From Mytilisepta virgata (lineage: Eukaryota; Mollusca; Bivalvia; Mytilida; Mytilidae): a stretch of DNA of 64,000 nucleotides. The stretch covers positions 186,001-250,000 of the forward strand of contig JAPWFG010000055.1 in assembly GCA_028015205.1 (NCBI GenBank), read 5' to 3'. The position numbers were made by a program, and so were the translations under genes. Below are positions 13,901-24,195 of this stretch, one piece after another (positions within the stretch are counted from its first letter, which is position 1; each line of letters opens with the position of its first letter). The notes beneath the pieces were generated by a model. That model did not search any database and had not been told where the DNA came from. It saw only the letters and a list, made by a program, of their open reading frames with translations.

Positions 13901-16900
13901 GTAAAAGTGTTCAGCACCTCAAGATCTACCTGCCCTGCAATTTTGAAGAAGATCCAACGACCCATGTAGGAGTTATTGCCCTTTTTCTGCATTTTTTCCA
14001 AATTTTGCACTTATTAAGCTCAATATCTTGGATACTATAAAGGAAATTTGAAAAATTTAAATTTCATATTGTTAGGCACACAAAGATCTACAAAATTTGT
14101 AACAGGATCGAAGTTGTAGGTTTGTTCCTTTTAGGAGTTATTCCCCTTAGATCGTCAAAATTGACCATTTTTGCAGTCTTTATTCATTGTAATAAAATCG
14201 TTAACTCCTCTTACACCATAAGTTTAATTGCAACCAAACTTAGTGTAGTTGTTCCTTGGCATGAGTGCTACTAAACTATCGTTTGGATTTTTGATTTGTA
14301 AAAAAACATGGCTGCCATGGCTAAAAATAGAACATAGGGGTAAATTGCAGTTTTTTGCAAATAACTCAAAAATGGTGACAGATATCAAAATTCTGATGGG
14401 AAGCTAAAGTGTTCAACACCTCAAGATCTACCTGCTTTGAAATTTTGAAGAAGATGTAACTACCCATGTAGGAGTTATTGCCCTTTTTCTTGATTTTTTT
14501 TTTTAAATTTGTACTTATTAAGTTGTATGATCATTCCTTTTAGGAGTTATTCCCCTTAGAACATCAAAATTGACCATTTTCACAGCATTTCCCTTAGTTT
14601 GCAAAATGTTTAAATGAGCCCTTTAGGAGTTAAAGTTTTGTCCCTTAAATGTCAAAATAACTGTTGATGCCTTATAGATGACCCTTTAAATGTCAAAAAT
14701 AGTGTTTTCTCTTGTTTTTGCCCTATAGAATGAAAACTATTGTCGATAGAGAAAAGCTGTTGTTTGCTTAAACAATCAGCTCATTGAGCTCTACAAAAGT
14801 CTGAATTGGGTCGAAGTTGTCAGATGATCCATTATAGGGGTAATAGCTCATGAAAGACTCCCTTAAAGCTTAAGGACCAGGTGAGCGATTCAGGCTCCTG
14901 GGAGCCTCTTGTTTGGATGATATCAGGGATTTCAAGATAAAAGAATTTGAAAGCTACATTCAAACTTTAGATGTTATCAACCTTTTTGAATGTTAAATAT
15001 GAAAGAATGTTCTCACGGTGTTGTTGACCCATTTTCATTTGAATTCCGTATATACTGGTAGATCACAATATTGTAATAAATGACTTTAAAATGGCATCAA
15101 ATTTATGTTGAAATGGATTGTATATAACTGGATATCATTGAACACCTGATATTATGAAAAGATAGTATAAATTATTCGAACATCTTTTAAATGAATTTCC
15201 ATCCTTTTTTTTAGGCTTAACTGGTATTCTTGCAACTTTGGTGGTCATTGTCATGTATGTGTTTGCAATGCCCTATGCCAGAGCTCATGCCTTCAAAGCG
15301 TTCTGGACAACCCACCGCTTTTACATAATCCTTTACATTCTGATGATCCTCCATGGGTCTGGAAGACTTGTCCAACCACCTTTATTTCAGTGGTTCTTCA
15401 TTCCACCAATGATAGTGTTTGTCTTTGATAAACTGATCAGCTTGAGTAGAAACAACATTGAGATTACTGTGAAAAAGGCAGAGATATTACCATCAGGTTA
15501 GTAAATGTTCATATTTAGTAGTTGAATGAATATTTAGTGTAAAATAAGTTAATTTGAGATCTGATTGTTTGGGCGAACCCAAATTATACTACTTATATAT
15601 AAGATGGTTTGAGGTATTGTCACAAATTATAACCCTGCAGTCTCAAATATAAATATTTTCAAACTGAATTAGTTTTTTAATGAAGAAAATCAGCATTTTT
15701 CTTTGGAAATTTTCTTTACAATTGTTTTAAATTTTTGACGAGGTTTTAAAGCAACAGCATGAATCACTAGACAAGCACCCATTGTCATAAAGTGTTAAAA
15801 ATTTGACAAAAGTATGGCAACCATAAATCTTAAATAAACACAGTATTTTATACAATATACATCTGATGTAGTAAAGCGAGACAGATCCGAAAATGCAGTG
15901 TCCTCTCTTTTGCGAAAAGCACAAATTGAATATACATATATTTTGCTGTTGAAAATGAATTCTGAGACAAGAAAATTTTCAGAATTGAATTATTTGACAG
16001 GTGTGCCGAAAACTGATAAAATTGGTTTTTATAAAATTTCAAATTAACTGTAGAACAAATTTGTCAAAGAAAATATGCTTTACCAAAGAAAAACATACCA
16101 TTGTTTTATAGATGTAACAGCCTTAACTTTCAAGAGACCTTCAAATTTTGAGTATAGATCTGGTCAGTGGGTGAGAATTTCCTGTTTGAGTCTTGGATCA
16201 AATGAATATCATCCCTTTACCTTGACCTCTGCACCTCATGAGGAAAACTTAAGTTTACACATCAGAGCAGTTGGTCCCTGGACAACTAATCTTAGGGCAG
16301 AATATGATATAAATAACCTGTTACCAGGTCAAGAAATTCCTAAGGTAAGGACAAATATTCGTAGAGCAAAATATGTTATAGATAATTTGGAGCCAGTTCA
16401 GGAAATTGGTAAGGTCAGGATAACTGACCATAGAGCAGAAAATGATATAAATAATCTAGAACCTGGTCAGGATATTGGTAAGGTAATGAAAAATAATCAT
16501 AGAGTAGAATATGTTTAAATAATATGGAGCCAGGTGAGGAAATTAGCTAGGTAAGGACATCTCATATCATGAAGCAGAATATGATATAAATAATTTCAGG
16601 AAAATCCTAAGGTATAACCTAAAAGGACAACCTGTCCTGAAACAGAGTATCAGTATGCACTATGGATCTATTTGGGTACCAGTTTCTGTGGATATTGTGT
16701 TGAACCATGAATTTAAATATACAATGAAATACATATTTTATAATGCCTTATTAGTAGAAAATTACAAATCCCTGAATTTCCGTCTCCTAAAAACCAGGAA
16801 ATTTGATACCCCAAAAAAGGAACCAGGTATAGAAACTTCTTAGGTGGTAAAAAAATTTTAATGAGTCAGTTAAAATGTTTAAAAATTTAGGTGAAACTGA

Positions 16901-19900
16901 TATATTCTTCAGAACACTAACCAAACACTGTTAAAATCAGATTTTAATAGTGTAAAACTGGGCAGTCTAGGGCAGGAAACTTCAAACAGTAAGGAAGAAC
17001 ATTTGTTTTTCTATCACTCGGACAGCCTTTTGCTTGAATTCAAATAACTATGTTAAAATACATGTATTTAGAATTGACTTTATAGAAATTTTCCTAAATT
17101 CTTGCACTCTACTTTTCAGTTATATTTAGATGGACCATATGGAGAGGGTCATCAGGACTGGTATAAATACAAAGTAGCCATATTAGTTGGTGGTGGCATA
17201 GGTGTTACACCGTTTGCTTCTATTCTCAAAGATATTGTTCATAAGTCAAAAATTGCTGGAATGAGGTTTCCTTGTAAAAAGGTAGGTTGTGTTTATATAT
17301 AGATTCTCCTTCAGAAACAAGTGAGTCATGGAATTTCTCTACCCGAGATACTTAAATATTCGATTTTAAACACGCAGGCATTCGCATAATTCCATAACTC
17401 ACGAGCAAATTAAAGGAGAATCTGTTTCTCCTGTGATTTTCGACAAAAACCTCAAGAAAATGTCGTTGCTATGTAGTTTGTTTACATAGACGTCATTTCT
17501 GACTTCTCTAGTTTATCATTCCAATAACTAGAAAAAACCATGTTAATTCCCATATAGAAATTTAATCACTGGGATGTGGTTAAAAATATTATGGATTTTG
17601 TATCCCACCGATTGAACACGTTAAGAATAGGAGAAAATTACATGTGACCATCTTATAGTTGCATTTTAATGTATTTTAATTCACAGTATTGTGTAAACAT
17701 TTGAAATGGAAGTTTTGACAACAGGATGTGGTGGTGAATTTTATTGAGTGATGAAAACAAAACATTTTTTGTGACACCTGAAAGGATCTTTTCATAAAAT
17801 CCAAGTGTACCAGTAATATAATAATCACAGTCATTTTTGTAGACTGAAAAAAAATAAAATACTGTATTATAAAATAATTTAATTTTATGTTGGGCAGGCA
17901 GCTCCAAACAATAATGAAAGAAAATATCCTTATGAAAGATTACTTTTTTACTGGAGAAACAGTTTAAAGAAATGATTTCACAGTTACCTCCCATTATCTT
18001 GATTTTGAATTTTCTTTTAGATAATAAAATATCCAGTTATTTTCTTTCTAAAATGTCAAATAGTATTATTAATATATAATATAATAATGCTTCAGTCGAT
18101 TTTTTATTTGATAACGGAATTTGATTTTAGACTAATTGTGTGGATTGTCAAGTTTTTTATGTCCCGCCCATGAATGTGGATGGGGCATATAGAGTTACAC
18201 TTGTCCGTCTGTACGTACATTCATCCCAACTATGTGGTTAAGTTTTGCATTTAGGTTCATTTCTTTGGAACTAAGCATTGTGTATCAATGAAATTTCATC
18301 AGTGGATGTGCCTTGAGCAGTCATACAATAATTGGGGCATTATGCCTACATTTTATGCTTGAGCAACTCTGGTGAAGTTTTGTGTTTAGGTTCATTTCTT
18401 GGCAATAGTGTATCAATAAAACTTCATCACTGGATGTGACTTGAGTAGTACTGAGCTGGGTCATTATGACCTACATGCTATGCTTGAGCGATTGGTTAAG
18501 TTTTGCATTTAGGTTCATTTCTTTGGAACTAATCATAGTGTTTTGTGTTTATACATGTATGGATTTTAGGGCAGGGCATCGGTGTATTACAGACACAATT
18601 TCTAGTTTAAATGGATAATTAATACATAGTTCACTGACCTTCAGTTTGGATTTTAATGTTACTTGTACATCACTGCTTTAAAAATTTGTCTTATTGTTTA
18701 TTAGGTTTACTTTCTGTGGGTAACCAGAACTCAGAAACAGTTTGAGTGGATGACCGATATTATCCGAGAAGTAGAACAGAACGATTCTGATGGATTTGTT
18801 GATACTCACATCTTCATTACACAGTTCCAAGAGAAATATGATCTGCGAACAGCTATGTTGGTGAGTAGTTATAAACTGCACAACAGAGTTTCCATCAGTA
18901 AAATGTTTTCGACCTATCTGTCATATTTGGGGTTAGGGAAGTAAAAATGTATTATTGATTCTCCTAGTTTGAGACCTCAGTATTTGCTGGCTTCCATTTG
19001 AAATTTAATGACGGTTTTCACTTATCAAAACCTTTAAATGAACTCAGTTATTAGATATATCTTAAATGGGGAGTATGGTATATGCCATTGGCCACAAATC
19101 ATACAAAATTCGAAACATTTCATAATGTACTCCTTACTTTTAACTTAATAAGATATATACTAGTGATACTGTTGTTTCCTTATATTATAGTACATATGTG
19201 AGAGACATTTCCAGAAGGTTGCTGGTAGGAGTTTGTTTACAGGTCTCAGTGCTATTACACATTTTGGCAGACCAAAACTGGTAGATATTCTGAGGAACAT
19301 CAAAATGGAACATCAAAATGTAAGATTATTAGAAACATTAAAATTTAAGGATACATGGTATACAGAAGACTCATTGCAACAAAATACTATAGGACTGAAC
19401 ACCATAAAAGTACCTTCAACACAGAGAAACATATCACTCCACAAGGACTAAAATGCCAAGAATAAGTGGTGTCAAAAATACAACAATAGTAATGGCAAAT
19501 TAACACTATCCCATCATATATTTATTCATCATATACATATAGAAAATAAAGGTACAATTTTAGCCTATGATAAATTGGAAATTGTACATATTTCTGCCCA
19601 AATCTTATAAGAATTGGTTTAGTGGGTGTTATCAACTGTTTCTGGTTTATTTCAACTGCTTTCGTTTTATTTCACATCCCTAATCTGTAATCGCATTATA
19701 AATCAGTTGTTTCTGTAATCGATTCTAAACATACTAGCAAATAGAAACATGGCAGAAGATAGCGGAACGAAACTTTGGATTATATTAATTCGCTCAAAAA
19801 TGTTAATGCAAACAGAATAGTATTAAGTGACAAAACATTTTGACTAAATGGATGAGGGACAGTGATGATTAGCTGCGCCTTGAGGCTATTCGGTAATATG

Positions 19901-21513
19901 GCAATGAAACTGAAATGATTGAGATAAGAATTTTCATGGAGACCTATAAACACCAATGTTGAAGTTTATGATAAAAATATCATAACATGTCATTATTCAC
20001 AGTGATATTGTTAGCCTAAAATTACCGCCGATATTTGGCTTTTTCCCCTAGAGAAAATTCCCAATTACAAAATAAAATGGCTTAAAATTCCTCGCAATAA
20101 GTTGTACATTTTTCCCAAACAGTGATGGCATCGGTAGTAATGATACGTAAATTTCGTATTCATGTTATTATTTTGATATAATAAAAGCGTTTTTGAGATC
20201 AGGGATTCTGATTCGAATCATCGCGGTGTTTGTAACACACGTGGTTTTCAATGTATTATATACCGTCATTGTATCCGTTTCTTTCCCCTCCCCCAAATGT
20301 TCCTTTCCGGTTAAAATGTCTCACAATTCTAAATATTACATTAAAAAACTCCGCAAAAAAGACAGCAAAGGTCTACAAAAGATTGGAGATGTGTTTAAAC
20401 AAATGAATAAAGTTATTAAAGTCAATGATGAATCATCTACAATCGAATCGGAAGTCGAACAAGCTTCTCCTTGATGTCAAACATTCTAACTCCAAAAAGG
20501 AATAGGATGACACAGCGAAACCTGGATGCAACCATGAGAATTTGCTCATTCAAGCATCATTTAACTGATAACAACTTGAATGAGCTTGTAAATATGTTCA
20601 AAGGGTTAAAGGACAGGAAAATGGAGCTTTGAAAATTAAAATAATGAACTGTTATGACTTGCCTTATCAATTATATAAAGCTCAGTCTTGTCTTCAAATG
20701 CAACTTTTAGTACAATTAATTCTTATTCAAAATTTCCCAATTTCCCCAAAAAACGATGCATTTTCCCAAAAAAAAAGGGTAGAGGTAGTTTTGAAAATAG
20801 ACAACAATATCACTGATTCATATCAGACCCATTATCAGCCCATGGTCAAAATCATCCCTCGAGCCTGGCAGCTCTCAGACTGATATCTTGACCTAGGGCT
20901 GATAATAGGTGTGATATAAAAAATGCCATGTTATAATCCATATATACCATTGTATATCGTCAGAAATTAATGCCTGCATTTACTATTGCAAATATTTGAT
21001 AATCAAAATTTTCTGCAATAAAATTTGATGTTTTTTCCAGTCCATATTGTAGTAAAATATTTATAGAAACAGCAAAAATGCCAGATAAAATGTGGAGATG
21101 AATATTCTATTCGATTTTGTATTATAATAAAGTAATGAAAAGTCTGCAAAGAGGATGTATCAGGATAACTTTGCATACAATTTTCAAGCTAGAAAGTTCT
21201 TACTTTGTAGGTTTATTGCACACGTAATTAAGGTGTACAGATAAGGATTTTTATTGTCATAACATTTTAAAAAAAAATTGTGGGTTGTTGGTCACTTGCA
21301 ATTTTATGCTGCTTATCAGTGTAAAATATGTCAACAAAAAAGAAGTTTTTATACATATAATAACATCTTTTGTTTATGATATTTTTTCAGGTAAATTTGT
21401 TTGGAGTATTTAGCTGTGGACCTACTCCATTGACAAACAGCTTAGATAGAGCATGTACTGAAATGAACAAAGTTGAAGGAGCCATTTTCCAACATCATTT
21501 TGAGAATTTTTAA
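983..21513 (+). CDS. DUOX: Dual oxidase (DUOX), 3' part, 17 exons
   Basis: Membrane NADPH oxidase that passes electrons from cytosolic NADPH through FAD and two hemes to O2, giving H2O2. Exons: 983-1093, 2931-3148, 4130-4315, 5104-5329, 5929-6022, 6891-7072, 7461-7560, 8326-8528, 9102-9332, 11120-11213, 13163-13212, 15215-15496, 16112-16344, 17120-17281, 18705-18860, 19191-19319, 21391-21513. All junctions are GT-AG and all phases join, giving about 925 residues from the first whole codon. Order: end of TM1, PH-like region (EWMGPNDGE), EF-hand pair, six-helix ferric-reductase core with HX13H and HX12H heme ligands, FAD motif [14 protein letters not shown] motifs [11 protein letters not shown] and [16 protein letters not shown], and C-terminal FENF. 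The peroxidase-like domain lies upstream of the window, so start and promoter are unseen. An EF-hand pair joined to this core identifies DUOX rather than NOX2; NOX5 is less likely because of the TM1 and PH-like segment. DUOX1/2 cannot be told apart. Confidence 0.95.
1199..1497. mobile_element. MITE with about 55-bp terminal inverted repeats
   Basis: The left arm (1199-1252, starting TATAGATAACAAG) is the reverse complement of the right arm (1442-1497, ending CTTGTTATCTATA) with a few mismatches. The ends sit at TA dinucleotides, as expected for Tc1/mariner-type MITEs. It lies in the DUOX intron about 105 bases after the exon ending at 1093. It has no ORF. Confidence 0.75.
3287..3430. mobile_element. 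Short 144-bp inverted-repeat element (MITE-like)
   Basis: Arms of about 30 bp: AACAGATATATAATGGCTGG on the left and its near reverse complement ending CCATTCTATATCTGTT on the right. Lies in the DUOX intron after exon 2931-3148. The centre shares the phrase GGAACAGCATTAAATTAAGA with 2252-2270, hinting at a wider repeat. Confidence 0.65.
4324..4645 (+). mobile_element. Family A hairpin-ended element, short copy
   Basis: The 5' end forms a hairpin (AGCTCACCTGGACC, then GGGCCCATGTGAGCT) at 4325-4356. The 3' end is the hairpin GAGGCTCCTGGGAGCCTC followed by TAG. About 320 bases, non-coding, starting 9 bases after a DUOX exon donor at 4316. Confidence 0.8.
4960..4986. repeat. Poly-G tract
   Basis: A run of T followed by more than 20 G, interrupted by one T. 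Simple sequence in a DUOX intron; similar G or C runs occur at 27790, 31405, 32350, 60340 and 60595. Confidence 0.8.
5104..7072 (+). other. DUOX: DUOX exons: EF-hand module
   Basis: Exons 5104-5329, 5929-6022 and 6891-7072. EF-hand 1 has the loop [12 protein letters not shown], a canonical calcium loop with Asp at 1 and 3, Ser at 5 and Glu at 12. EF-hand 2 has the loop [12 protein letters not shown], where the usual acidic or polar ligands at positions 3, 5 and 12 are Ala, Arg and Gln. The third exon (from [13 protein letters not shown]) is the helical segment that follows the EF-hands in DUOX proteins and includes [10 protein letters not shown]. Confidence 0.88.
9859..10509 (+). mobile_element. 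Family A hairpin-ended element
   Basis: Starts TAGCTCACCTGG with a matching ATGTGAGCTTATGTCATCA, and ends CCAGGTGAGCAATACAGGCTCAG. The perfect 3' hairpin is decayed, but the order of motifs is as in the other copies. Non-coding, in a DUOX intron. Confidence 0.7.
10757..11025. mobile_element. pogo/Tigger-like MITE
   Basis: Left end CAGTGAAATTCCCCTAAACGG pairs with the right end CGGTTTACAGAGGTTTCAATG. The CAGTG start and the phrase of CCTCT with AAACCG resemble pogo-group terminal repeats. Inside are repeated phrases (CTCTGAAAAC with CCGG or TGGCC). Roughly 270 bases, no transposase. Confidence 0.65.
12199..12933 (+). mobile_element. Hairpin-ended element with GTCGAGCCTG end
   Basis: The left end TTGTCGAGCCTG runs into the palindrome GCGACTTAAGTCGC (12211-12224). 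The right end holds ACACGACAGGCGAAACA, a near inverted match of the left end. The core contains two copies of a repeat of about 144 bp (from 12601 and 12747) including ATGACCTTGACCTCATTTTC. Non-coding; in a DUOX intron. Right boundary approximate. Confidence 0.55.
13615..14911 (+). mobile_element. Family A hairpin-ended element, long copy
   Basis: The clearest copy. The 5' hairpin is AGCTCACCTGGACC, loop AAA, GGTCCATGTGAGCT. The 3' end is CCAGGTGAGCGATTCAGG and then the hairpin GGCTCCTGGGAGCC followed by TCTTG. The core has two related blocks (13690-14080 and 14190-14500) repeating AACATGGC with CTAAAAATAGAACATAGGGG. Non-coding, in the intron before the exon at 15215. Confidence 0.85.
16276..16611 (+). 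repeat. Tandem copies of a DUOX exon end plus splice donor
   Basis: The last part of the DUOX exon ending at 16344 is followed by four decayed copies: 16345-16413 (69 nt), 16414-16482 (69 nt), 16483-16550 (68 nt) and 16551-16611 (61 nt). The first three begin just after an AAG/GT or AAG/GTC-like donor and repeat the pattern R-A-(E/K)-Y-x-I-N-N-L-x-P-G-Q-x-I-x-K; the last is partial. Copies two and three keep the exon frame open (69 is divisible by three) and each again ends in AAG before GT. The fourth copy has an in-frame stop near 16515. Confidence 0.85.
17301..17423. repeat. Near-palindromic 123-bp element
   Basis: Left arm AGATTCTCCTT with GTGAGTCATGGAATT pairs with right arm AATTCCATAACTCAC with AAGGAGAATCT. 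It begins 19 bases after the DUOX exon ending at 17281. Confidence 0.7.
18159..18608 (+). mobile_element. Hairpin-started element (ATGTCCCGCCCAT)
   Basis: The left hairpin pairs ATGTCCCGCCCAT with ATGGGGCAT (18159-18190). The right part has GGGCAGGGCATCGGTGT near 18569-18585. The core repeats AGTTTTGCATTTAGGTTCAT three times. Non-coding; boundaries approximate. Confidence 0.5.
19320..19550 (+). other. Candidate alternative 3' end of DUOX (read-through)
   Basis: After the donor at 19320 the DUOX frame stays open for 43 codons ([18 protein letters not shown] onward) and stops at 19449-19451. An AATAAA lies at 19545-19550. Together these could form an alternative terminal exon that would replace the last coding exon and so lack the CGP and FENF segments. 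There is no expression evidence; an open stretch of this length can occur by chance. Confidence 0.25.
20310..20635 (+). pseudogene. Possible hAT-type transposase C-terminal remnant
   Basis: Two short frames in different phases: one from about 20316 ([19 protein letters not shown]) and one at about 20477-20632 (ending [11 protein letters not shown]). The second contains [20 protein letters not shown], which resembles the Ser/Met-Arg-helix pattern near the end of some hAT-like proteins. The frame break and short length say it is dead. It lies in the last DUOX intron. Family assignment is weak. Confidence 0.25.
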
Positions 21514-21707
21514 GCTTGACATTCTCTATAACAGTCCTCTTCAACAACAAAAATACAGAATATTTATATATTTTAAATTATAAACTTGGTATATTTGACA
21601 TTACTTGATGTATTCATAAACACATGTAAAAAAAAATTTAAAATGCTCAAATTTGATAACTGTATTGTATTTCAATATTTGCAGATAACATGAAGTATTA
21701 AACCACA

Positions 21708-21713
21708 AATAAA
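21708..21713 (+). terminator. Candidate DUOX polyadenylation signal
   Basis: AATAAA about 195 bases after the DUOX stop. It is the first well-placed hexamer in the 3' flank, but the flank is AT-rich and later signals are possible. Confidence 0.35.
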
Positions 21714-24195
21714 TCCTGGCAAATATTAAAACAATATAAATGCAAGTCTAAAACTTTAAAACATAAAGAGATGATTTTTTTAAATTGCAGGATAAATGCC
21801 ACGAGATTTTTAACATCATCCTTTGAAAATCAACAGTATATTTATTGTTGCATTAGAATGGTCTTTTTGATGTATTACTTACTGAAAACTAATTTCAGAC
21901 CTGCTTTAAAAATCACACATTTACCTGTTTTTGTTTTTTTTATGTCCACTGTGCAAGATTTTACATGGTAAACACCAAAATGACATGAACAGATCCAAGA
22001 AAACATTTAATAACAATAACAATTAAAATTTCAGGTTATCTCTATCTAAGAACAGGACATGTCTCTAGATATTTTCCAACAAGTACTCATCAAAAAGTCC
22101 TGAAATCAAGATTTTTTCACCTGAAATAGTTGAAAAATACCAAGATTAGAAAAGTTCCATCAGAAAAAAGTAACCACTTTGAACATACCACATACAATGC
22201 ATTCCTATATATTTGACATGTTTCTATAGACAACTTTCAATTTTTGTGTGTTGCAAGAGAAAAAATATATTTATGTACACCTTAATGACATCATTATCCA
22301 GTTTGCAAGTCAATCCTGTATCCCTGCTCAATTTGAGTTAAACTGGTCATTAATTAACATATGAATAGCCTTCAACTCATTAAAAAAAAATTTTCTAGAA
22401 GAATAGCGAAACAAATATTCGATACCCTTTAATTGGCTTGTAAATGGGCCAGTTGTAAGATAATTTCATTTATTCTACAGCTTTTATTTTGTCATAATTA
22501 AAACTGTAGTCCTAATGTAAGGCCCTACATGAAACAGATATTCTTACAAATGAATAAGTCAGTAATAAAGGAATTTTATCCAGTTGTGAACAGTACTGGA
22601 AAGTTGTTCAAAGTAGTTTTTTATGTTATTTTTATACTATGTATTCATATTGCTTTTTGTTGATAGTGAGATATATAGATTTCATTGATTATATTTGTAT
22701 AATTTCTTTGTATTAGTATACATTTAATCTTTTCATATATCCATGCTTTTTTTTACATTTTTATGATGTTTATACTTACATCTGTAAAATTTAAGATATT
22801 CTTATTTTCCTTAAATTAAAAGTATACATTAGATATGACCAGCTATAGATAAAACGCTTTCTTGAAAGTTTATTTCTGGTATCCTAAGATATATATTCTT
22901 AGCTTTCAATTTAGCCGTTATTAGTTTCACCATTAAAGTATTGTATTTACAACTCCAACAATTTTTTTCATTGCATTTTTGGCAACTGTATTACAACATG
23001 GCCAATTGGCTATGCAAGACCTCACATTTCAATCGTAATTCACAGTTATTTCCCTTTGCAACAATTACTATTGGCTTAAAGCAGTTAAGTTTCAATGATT
23101 AATTGCTTGCTTCTTTGTAGGCTATATTATTTGGACTACCGGTATACAATTGTGTTCAAACTTGCCTATAATGTTGGAAGTGCAATATTATTCTATGAAC
23201 TCTTTATCATTGCTCATCCCATAAGTTATTGTTTTTAAAGTTAAATAACTTTTTTGAAATATTATTTTTGGAAAAAGAATCATGAAGTGATAAGAAAATG
23301 TTTTGTGGATGTTCTGTACTTCCTTAAGTTTTAGATTTTAACTGAATTATTAGAAAACAAGTAATGAATTTAAATACAGTATATTCAGAAATATCACTCA
23401 CTGCATCCACTTCAGAATTGAGTGCTTCATATTTGTAGTTTTATCAGCCTGTAAAAAATTTGACCGAAGCAAATTTTGTATGAAGTATGGAAGCGCTGCA
23501 TACTAAAAAGTGTGCACAGACAAGGCATTTACAGCCCTATAAAACTACTAAAATAATGCATTCATTTCTTATAATTATATTTTACATTTGACAATATAAA
23601 ATATGACTTTGATTTTTAAATATTCATATTGTCCTAAATTCTAATATGACGACTCCGTAATCGGCATATGAACAAAACTGTGGTAAAATTTCCAGTCAAA
23701 CCACACTCGCACAACTGTTTGTTTTTGTTACTTTTTTGTGGCTGTTTTTCTCCCCTGTAAAAGCACATTACTCATATAAATTTCTGGTTTGGCTGCATTC
23801 AGAATATTTTCCCTACAGCATAAAATTTGGTCCAACTGTCCCCAGTGAAAATTGCAACGAAAATTGAGCACACAAGGGAAATTAACAACTTCTCAGTGTT
23901 CTAAAATGTAAATATAACTGATTGGAAACATGGTAAACAAAGAGGAGCAGTAACGATGTGATGATACCACCTGCCATCACTTTCGAGAAAAAAAATGTGT
24001 GACCTACATTAGAGAAAAAAATCAAACTTTCATTCGTTTGTCATGTTTGTTGTCTATTTTTGCTAATCCCAGAAGTGTTGATGTTGTCAAACTGATCAAA
24101 ATTTTCTTTTGAAGTGTGTTTTCAGAGCAAAGGTTCTATTAACATGTACTCATTTGAAGGAACAGCCACAAACAATGATTTCTTTACCGTATTTT
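21714..24195. other. Intergenic DNA after DUOX
   Basis: AT-rich sequence with no gene, RNA or clear repeat that I can support. The DUOX 3' UTR may extend into it. Confidence 0.4.

Larger units (their letters stand above)
8326..15496 (+). other. DUOX: DUOX exons: ferric-reductase membrane core
   Basis: Exons 8326-8528, 9102-9332, 11120-11213, 13163-13212 and 15215-15496 encode the six-helix heme core. The exon at 9102 ends in the helix carrying the first heme His ([14 protein letters not shown]) and the exon at 11120 brings its partner (VVHAVGHG), giving HX13H across an intron. The exon at 15215 carries the second pair in one piece ([18 protein letters not shown]12H). The extracellular loop has Cys in GDLNCYF. 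The block ends in KKAEILPSG, the entry to the FAD domain. Confidence 0.9.
16112..21513 (+). other. DUOX: DUOX exons: FAD/NADPH dehydrogenase domain
   Basis: Exons 16112-16344, 17120-17281, 18705-18860, 19191-19319 and 21391-21513. Visible motifs in order: [13 protein letters not shown] (FAD isoalloxazine binding), [22 protein letters not shown] and [13 protein letters not shown] (NADPH pyrophosphate binding), [28 protein letters not shown] and the C-terminal aromatic FENF that stacks on FAD. The last exon ends with TAA at 21511-21513. The exon ending at 16344 has its 3' end copied four more times in tandem in the following intron (separate entry). Confidence 0.92.
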
